64,000 bases of DNA. Origin: Bartonella doshiae NCTC 12862 = ATCC 700133 (GTDB lineage Bacteria; Pseudomonadota; Alphaproteobacteria; Rhizobiales; Rhizobiaceae). Position 1 is the first letter of the stretch. Each line of letters starts with the position of its first letter. Below the pieces are notes generated by a model. The model searched no databases, was not told where the DNA came from, and saw only the letters and a program-made list of their open reading frames with translations. The translations under genes and the position numbers were made by a program. Below are positions 59,179 through 64,000 of the stretch, piece after piece. The stretch spans positions 101,877-165,876 of the forward strand of contig NZ_JH725097.1 in assembly GCF_000278155.1 (NCBI RefSeq), given 5' to 3'.

Positions 59179-61908
59179 ATGAATAAAAAAACAGAGCATA
59201 AAAATAATTTAACTCCATTCGTGCTCTCATCTGCTCCGCATCAAGAACGTCTTACACCGATGATGGAACAATATATAGAAATCAAAGCTATCCATAGCGA
59301 TTCCCTTCTCTTTTACCGAATGGGTGATTTTTATGAATTGTTTTTTAATGATGCCATTGAAGCTTCTCAAGCTTTAGGAATTACGCTTACAGCACGCGGT
59401 AAACATTTGGGTAAAGATATTCCTATGTGCGGTGTTCCTGTTCATGCTGCAGATGATTATTTGCAAAAATTGATTGCTTGCGGCTATCGCGTTGCTGTTT
59501 GTGAACAAACAGAAGATCCTGCAGAAGCAAAAAAACGAGGATCAAAATCAGTTGTTAAGCGTGATGTTGTTCGCCTTGTAACGCCAGGAACTATAACAGA
59601 AGAAAAACTCCTTGATCCAACGCGTGCAAATTATCTGATGACACTAGCCTGTATCAAAACCAATGAGGGAGAGGAATTGGCCCTTTCCTGGATTGATATC
59701 TCAACAGGTATATTTCGTGTAACAGAAAGCCGCCATGAAAAACTTTTGGCAGACATTATGCGTGTGGACCCACAAGAAATCATTGTATCCGACTCCTTTT
59801 TTCATGATAAATCCCATAAGTCACTTTTTAATGTTCTCGATCGTATCCTCTCACCTCAACCCGCTAGTCTTTTTGATACAATCACCGCTGAATACGATAT
59901 TTGTAGATATTTTAAATTATCAACCCTTGAAGGTGTTGCCGATTATTCGCGTCCCGAACTCTCCGCAATTGCCGCCGCTATTCGTTATATCGAAAAAACG
60001 CAAATAACCCACCGTCCTCCTCTCATGCGCCCTGAACGTCAAAATGAAAGCGCTACCCTTTTTATTGATGCTGCAACAAGACTCAGTCTTGAACTTGTTC
60101 GAACCACATCAGGGCAACGTGATGGAAGCTTACTAAAAGCGATTGATCGTACTGTAACAGGAGGAGGATCACGCCTTCTCATTGATCGCCTTATTGCACC
60201 TTTAACCACGCCTTCAACAATTGACAAACGCTTAGATTCAATTGCTTTTTTTCTACGCAATACTTCTCTTGCAGAAGCTATAAAGCTCATTTTAAAAGGG
60301 GGACCAGATATGCCCCGCGCGGCTTCACGTTTAGCACTTGGTCGAGGAGGACCACGTGATATGGCTGCAATTCAGCGCGGTTTTGACATCATTCGTGAAC
60401 TTCATCAACTTTTTAATGATGAGTTGCTTCCTCAAGAAATAAGTGATGTGCAACATATTTTTTCACAATTACCAACTGCTTTGCATCTTCATTTAGAACA
60501 AGCATTAGCCGATGAGCTCCCTCTACTTAAACGTGATGGTGGTTTTATTCGTCCTCAGTATCATAAAGAACTGGATGAAATGCGGGCCCTACGCGATGAA
60601 TCTCGTCGTGTCATTGCTGAACTTCAAGCAAAATACGCAAAAGAAACAGATATCAAAACACTTAAAATAAAGCATAACAATATTTTAGGTTACTTCATTG
60701 AAGTAACCAGCCTGCAAGCGTCTGCTCTCACTGATACTCCACAAGCAAAAGCGCGTTTTATTCACCGCCAAACAATGGCAAATGCTATGCGCTTTACCAC
60801 AACAGAACTTGCGGACCTTGAAAGCCGTATTGCCCATGCAGCTAACCACGCTATGACGCTTGAATTGGAAATTTTTGATACTCTTACCAATGAAATCACC
60901 GAACAGGTTGATTTCATCCGTAAAGCCGCAGAAGCCCTTGCTGTTTTAGATGTATCCGTTGCATTAGCGCATCTCGCTGAAGAACAAGGATATTGTCGTC
61001 CTACAATTGATAACTCATTGACCTTTCATATCACAGCAGGGCGCCACCCTGTTGTGGAGCAAGCATTACGAAAGCAAGCAGCAGAACCATTCGTTGCTAA
61101 TGACTGTGACCTCTCTGTACAAGAAAATCATCAATATGCACCAATCTGGCTTCTCACAGGTCCAAACATGGGAGGAAAATCAACTTTTTTACGACAAAAT
61201 GCTCTCATTGCTATTATGGCACAAATGGGTTCCTTTGTTCCAGCCACCTCAGCGCATATTGGCGTTGTTGACCGTTTGTTTAGTCGTGTTGGTGCTTCTG
61301 ATGATCTTGCACGGGGGCGTTCAACTTTTATGATGGAAATGGTCGAAACCGCAACGATCCTGAATCATGCTAGTAGTCATTCGCTTGTTATTCTTGATGA
61401 AATTGGTCGAGGCACGTCAACCTTTGATGGACTTTCCATTGCTTGGGCGGCTGTTGAATATCTTCATGAAGTTAACCACTGTCGTGCTATCCTCGCCACG
61501 CATTTTCATGAAATGACAGCACTCACCGAGAAACTTGACCGCCTTCATAATGTAACCATGAAAGTCAAAAATTGGGATGGTGATGTTGTTTTCCTTCATG
61601 AAATCGCACCCGGAGCTGCTGACCGATCTTATGGAGTACAAGTTGCAAAACTTGCTGGACTTCCCAAAGAAGTGATTACACGTGCTACAGATGTTCTACA
61701 TCAATTAGAACAAGGTGAAATGGCTGGAAAAGGACATAAATTAATTGATGATTTACCGCTGTTTTCTCTTAAAGCAGCATCTCCCATAAATGAAGAAACA
61801 CATAAAACTTGTGCTCTTCATGAGGCTTTAAAAAATATCCACCCTGATGAACTTTCCCCTAAGCAAGCTTTAGAGGCACTCTATCACCTCAAACAACTTG
61901 AAAAATAA
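59179..61908 (+). CDS. mutS: DNA mismatch repair protein MutS
   Basis: Recognises mismatches and starts repair. 909 aa. The N-terminal mismatch-binding Phe-x-Glu is in [14 protein letters not shown]. The ATPase has Walker [25 protein letters not shown] and the [18 protein letters not shown]alker B region. The C-terminal helix-turn-helix dimer end is present. Intact, and the last core gene before the accessory region. Confidence 0.97.
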   Translation: MNKKTEHKNNLTPFVLSSAPHQERLTPMMEQYIEIKAIHSDSLLFYRMGDFYELFFNDAIEASQALGITLTARGKHLGKDIPMCGVPVHAADDYLQKLIACGYRVAVCEQTEDPAEAKKRGSKSVVKRDVVRLVTPGTITEEKLLDPTRANYLMTLACIKTNEGEELALSWIDISTGIFRVTESRHEKLLADIMRVDPQEIIVSDSFFHDKSHKSLFNVLDRILSPQPASLFDTITAEYDICRYFKLSTLEGVADYSRPELSAIAAAIRYIEKTQITHRPPLMRPERQNESATLFIDAATRLSLELVRTTSGQRDGSLLKAIDRTVTGGGSRLLIDRLIAPLTTPSTIDKRLDSIAFFLRNTSLAEAIKLILKGGPDMPRAASRLALGRGGPRDMAAIQRGFDIIRELHQLFNDELLPQEISDVQHIFSQLPTALHLHLEQALADELPLLKRDGGFIRPQYHKELDEMRALRDESRRVIAELQAKYAKETDIKTLKIKHNNILGYFIEVTSLQASALTDTPQAKARFIHRQTMANAMRFTTTELADLESRIAHAANHAMTLELEIFDTLTNEITEQVDFIRKAAEALAVLDVSVALAHLAEEQGYCRPTIDNSLTFHITAGRHPVVEQALRKQAAEPFVANDCDLSVQENHQYAPIWLLTGPNMGGKSTFLRQNALIAIMAQMGSFVPATSAHIGVVDRLFSRVGASDDLARGRSTFMMEMVETATILNHASSHSLVILDEIGRGTSTFDGLSIAWAAVEYLHEVNHCRAILATHFHEMTALTEKLDRLHNVTMKVKNWDGDVVFLHEIAPGAADRSYGVQVAKLAGLPKEVITRATDVLHQLEQGEMAGKGHKLIDDLPLFSLKAASPINEETHKTCALHEALKNIHPDELSPKQALEALYHLKQLEK

Positions 61909-62351
61909 TCAATTTCTTAGAACAAAACACGCAAAATGCTTTTTTGTTTCTCTTAGTGCCTCTTGATCATTTCTCATATGATCATTGTTTTTACCTCAAT
62001 GAATCTTAATAAGCATATTAAATATCGAGAACAATTACGTATAACGGCTTCTTTTATATCAATATTGAATATCTATATGAAAAAAGATGACTCTTGCAGT
62101 ACCCTTTAAAATCATATTCACTACAATTCAATAGATCCTGTTCGATGAATAGAATAACCAAATGAGAATATCCTGTACAATATATTGATTTGTAAAGATA
62201 ATTTAGTGTTATTCATATTGAATGAGAACCCCGAATATCGTAAGATTCTTTCATTTCAAATTTGTCTATCTTGAATCAATCAAAACCACTCACTTGCACA
62301 TCACAAGCGGGATAAGTGTGTGGATAAAAACACTGGAAGAAAGGAGTAAAA
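61909..62351. other. Intergenic stretch at the core/accessory junction
   Basis: 443 AT-rich bases between mutS and the integrase remnant. A 43-codon frame near 61979 has no support. I see no tRNA that could be the attachment target and no direct repeat within the window. Confidence 0.4.
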
Positions 62352-62643
62352 ATGGCTCTTATGAATCGTCTTAATGCAAGGGCTGTAGCAACATTGGGAG
62401 CTGGCAAATATAATGATGGCGCCGAATTGCTTCTTCACAAGCGTAAAGATGGGGGTGCTGAAAGGATTTTACGCTATACCCTTCACAGACGCCGTCGCGA
62501 AATGGTTGGATGCCTTGAGAGATGTCTCTTTAAAACAAGCCCGTGAATATGCAACCCAATATCGTTCTGTTTTACGTGAAGGGCGTGACTCTATTAAAGA
62601 ACGCAATAAACAAAAGCGTGAGTCAATGCGTAATCTTCTTTAA
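62352..62643 (+). pseudogene. Phage-type tyrosine integrase, frameshifted N-terminal remnant
   Basis: An AAAGGAG site leads into MALMNRLNARAVATLGAGKY and LLLHKRKDGGAERILRY, the arm-DNA-binding (DUF4102) start of P4-type integrases. The frame is lost near 62505. The other frame goes on with LDALRDVSLKQAREYATQYR and SVLREGRDSIKERNKQKRE, the normal continuation, and stops at 62643. The entire catalytic domain is missing. A weak hairpin with T run follows (62651-62672). Remnant of an integrated phage or island. Confidence 0.85.
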
Positions 62644-62664
62644 GAATATGAATGACGCTGGTGG

Positions 62665-63117
62665 TCATTTTTGTAAAGCTTTGGTTCTTTTTTGACCTGG
62701 TTTTGCATTTTCAAAACGCTTTAACAAAACGCGCTCCTGTTTCGTTGCATTGGTCACACCAAAATTATCATTATCCATAAATTGCTGATATCCTGCTATC
62801 ATAAGGTTGCTTATCAATGAGTCACTTCGTGGAGATTCTGAAAAATATATGCCCTTCGAGTCTTGCAATTTGTACCGATAACCTGCTTTAGTCATACACT
62901 CATAAATGGATGCAAACTCACTCATACGCGAATTCATATCATCAGGAGCAGCATAAACCGGTTTCCAACCACATTTTAACAGTGTTTGGCCGATCGTAGA
63001 CTGATCATCACCTCGCTTTTCCCATAAAGCCAATGTCGATGGAGGGGGCTGGTTAATACATCCAGCCGTGCTTAGAAGCGCTATTCCACTCAATAATAAT
63101 TTCAAAGTTTTCTTCAT
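62665..63117 (-). CDS. Small lipoprotein, paralogue of the next gene
   Basis: 150 aa. Signal with lipobox LLSTAGC, so lipidated at Cys-19. The mature part has STLALWEKRGDDQSTIGQTLLKCG and later ECMTKAGYRYKL. These match the gene at 63292 block for block (LWEK-G-D, LL-CG, CMT-AGY-YK), with conserved Cys that could form disulfides. Strong AGGAGGGGG site. Function unknown; found here beside an integrase remnant. Confidence 0.85.
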   Translation of the reverse strand: MKKTLKLLLSGIALLSTAGCINQPPPSTLALWEKRGDDQSTIGQTLLKCGWKPVYAAPDDMNSRMSEFASIYECMTKAGYRYKLQDSKGIYFSESPRSDSLISNLMIAGYQQFMDNDNFGVTNATKQERVLLKRFENAKPGQKRTKALQK

Positions 63118-63291
63118 TTTCCCCCTCCTTCAATGGGTTTGTTTACGATGAGAAAGCTCATAAGTTTGTTGATATTTATGCCTCCACTTCCAAAACAGTT
63201 CAGGACTGAATGAGAAAGTGGATTGAGGAAACAACCCCGCCATTCCAAGCGAAAGTAAGGATGGCGGATTGTTGATCATCATAAGCAAGAC

Positions 63292-63705
63292 TTAAGGCTG
63301 ACATTCATCTTCTTTAGGATTCTTTTTACAAAACGGGCTATTCAAGCGCCTCTTCACACTTCGTTGCGGGATGACAGCACCTGGACGACAAATCGGAAGG
63401 TTTTCTTCTTTAAACGTATAACACCATCCTCCTTCATGTTCATTTTTATAGTGATATCCTGCTTGGGTCATACAAGCATGAACTGTTGCTTTTGCATTGA
63501 TGCTCTGCTTCCTGCTTTCTGGAAAAACATCATAAGGGGCTGGCATTCCACATTCTAACAGCGCTTTTGCTATCTCAGTAAAATCTGCTCCTGGCTTCTC
63601 CCACAAACTCAAATACCCTGGAGAAGGCTTATCAATGTTTTCAATACCACATCCAGCTATACTTAGCAGAATTAACCCACTTAATAATTTAAAAAATATA
63701 TTCAT
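63292..63705 (-). CDS. Small lipoprotein, paralogue of the previous gene
   Basis: 137 aa from ATG 63705, placed by CAGGGGGAAAAA and by the lipobox LLSIAGC; the frame is open upstream, but that part runs through the preceding gene. Mature part: GYLSLWEKPGADFTEIAKALLECG, then HACMTQAGYHYKNEHEGGWC, with five to six Cys in all. The start overlaps the stop of the upstream gene by 17 bases, so the two are translated together. Function unknown. Confidence 0.85.
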   Translation of the reverse strand: MNIFFKLLSGLILLSIAGCGIENIDKPSPGYLSLWEKPGADFTEIAKALLECGMPAPYDVFPESRKQSINAKATVHACMTQAGYHYKNEHEGGWCYTFKEENLPICRPGAVIPQRSVKRRLNSPFCKKNPKEDECQP

Positions 63706-64000
63706 TTTTTCCCCCTGATTTACCTGATTTAATTGAATCAATTTGGTCATGATGCTTATAAGAAGCCCCATAAGCATGTTCACATCCTTGATCCGCATGA
63801 CCATAACAAGCATGAACATTGGGATAACTCGTCAACATTTGCCACCATTCTTTCCATCTGTTACTGCCTGTAGGAACTTGGTATAAAGTAGCAGGATTGC
63901 CTCCGATCACACCACCAACAAAGTCATATTGATGATTTTCCAAACCAACACTCGTTTGTTTGTTATCACTCACATAAGTTAACAGACCGGATGCAGTCAA
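63689..64000 (-). CDS. C-terminal end of an unidentified larger protein (cut by window edge)
   Basis: Only the last ~103 residues are visible; the frame is open to the edge. The segment has aromatic and Cys/His-rich blocks: ATLYQVPTGSNRWKEWWQML, PNVHACYGHADQGCEHAYGA and a Lys-rich end. I do not recognise it with confidence. It distantly recalls the ends of PF07598 (DUF1561) proteins found in Bartonella and Leptospira, but this is from memory. It lies directly upstream of, and overlaps, the lipoprotein gene at 63705. Confidence 0.6.
   Translation of the reverse strand: MTASGLLTYVSDNKQTSVGLENHQYDFVGGVIGGNPATLYQVPTGSNRWKEWWQMLTSYPNVHACYGHADQGCEHAYGASYKHHDQIDSIKSGKSGGKNEYIF

Noticed and set aside
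62352..62546. Two separate small genes at the integrase remnant
   Set aside because: Both frames are consecutive parts of one integrase N-terminus broken by a single frameshift.

Overview
The window looks like a chromosomal segment of a Bartonella species (Alphaproteobacteria, Hyphomicrobiales). The evidence is low-GC DNA with alphaproteobacterial gene order, an expanded set of Hbp/Omp25-type hemin-binding porins, an Irr-type Fur regulator next to fabA-fabB-fabI, a GcrA cell-cycle regulator, a Tim44-like protein and the rpsT-dnaA-dnaN-recF cluster. The species cannot be fixed by reading alone. I saw no rRNA, tRNA, CRISPR array or intact insertion sequence.

Layout. 1-0.8 kb: 5' part of ileS (minus strand). 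1.0-5.7 kb: three tandem Hbp-family outer-membrane genes and one small exported-protein gene, all on the minus strand and all preceded by the same promoter module. This module is probably the heme/iron-responsive 'H-box' known upstream of Bartonella hbp genes. 5.9-11 kb: rnd, an M20 peptidase, mutM, an M29 aminopeptidase and a SleB-type cell-wall hydrolase. 11.4-16.8 kb: complete pstS-pstC-pstA-pstB-phoU phosphate-uptake operon. 16.9-23.2 kb: gshB, a MoeB/ThiF-like gene, the yejB-yejE-yejF peptide ABC transporter (no yejA) and a membrane-anchored cytochrome c. 24-29.8 kb: pheA, two small exported proteins, irr, and fabA-fabB-fabI for unsaturated fatty-acid synthesis. 30.1-36.5 kb: gpsA, the cyoABCD quinol oxidase and aroQ. 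36.5-41.6 kb: recF, dnaN, dnaA and rpsT, with paired DnaA boxes between dnaA and rpsT. 41.8-47.7 kb: acnA and ccmABCD-ccmG for cytochrome c maturation (ccmE/F/H not here). 47.8-52 kb: gcrA, argD, argF and hslO. 52-54 kb: a decayed MBL-fold/MoaF-like pseudogene and gene-poor DNA. 54-62 kb: Smr-domain protein, Tim44-like protein, fxsA, secB, maeB and mutS. 62.3-64 kb: the edge of an accessory region, with a frameshifted integrase remnant, two paralogous small lipoproteins, and the 3' end of a larger unidentified protein that runs out of the window.

How it fits together. Iron and heme are the main theme of the left part: surface hemin-binding porins share one promoter module, and their probable regulator Irr lies about 22 kb away in the same window. 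Respiration (cyo, cytochrome c, ccm) and central metabolism (acnA, maeB) fit an aerobic, amino-acid- and dicarboxylate-fed intracellular lifestyle. The points most worth a second look are the shared promoter that brings a small secreted protein into the Hbp set, the repeat-expanded and His/Gly-rich loop in one Hbp paralogue, the acidic tail on CyoD, and the lipoprotein pair behind the truncated gene at the right edge.
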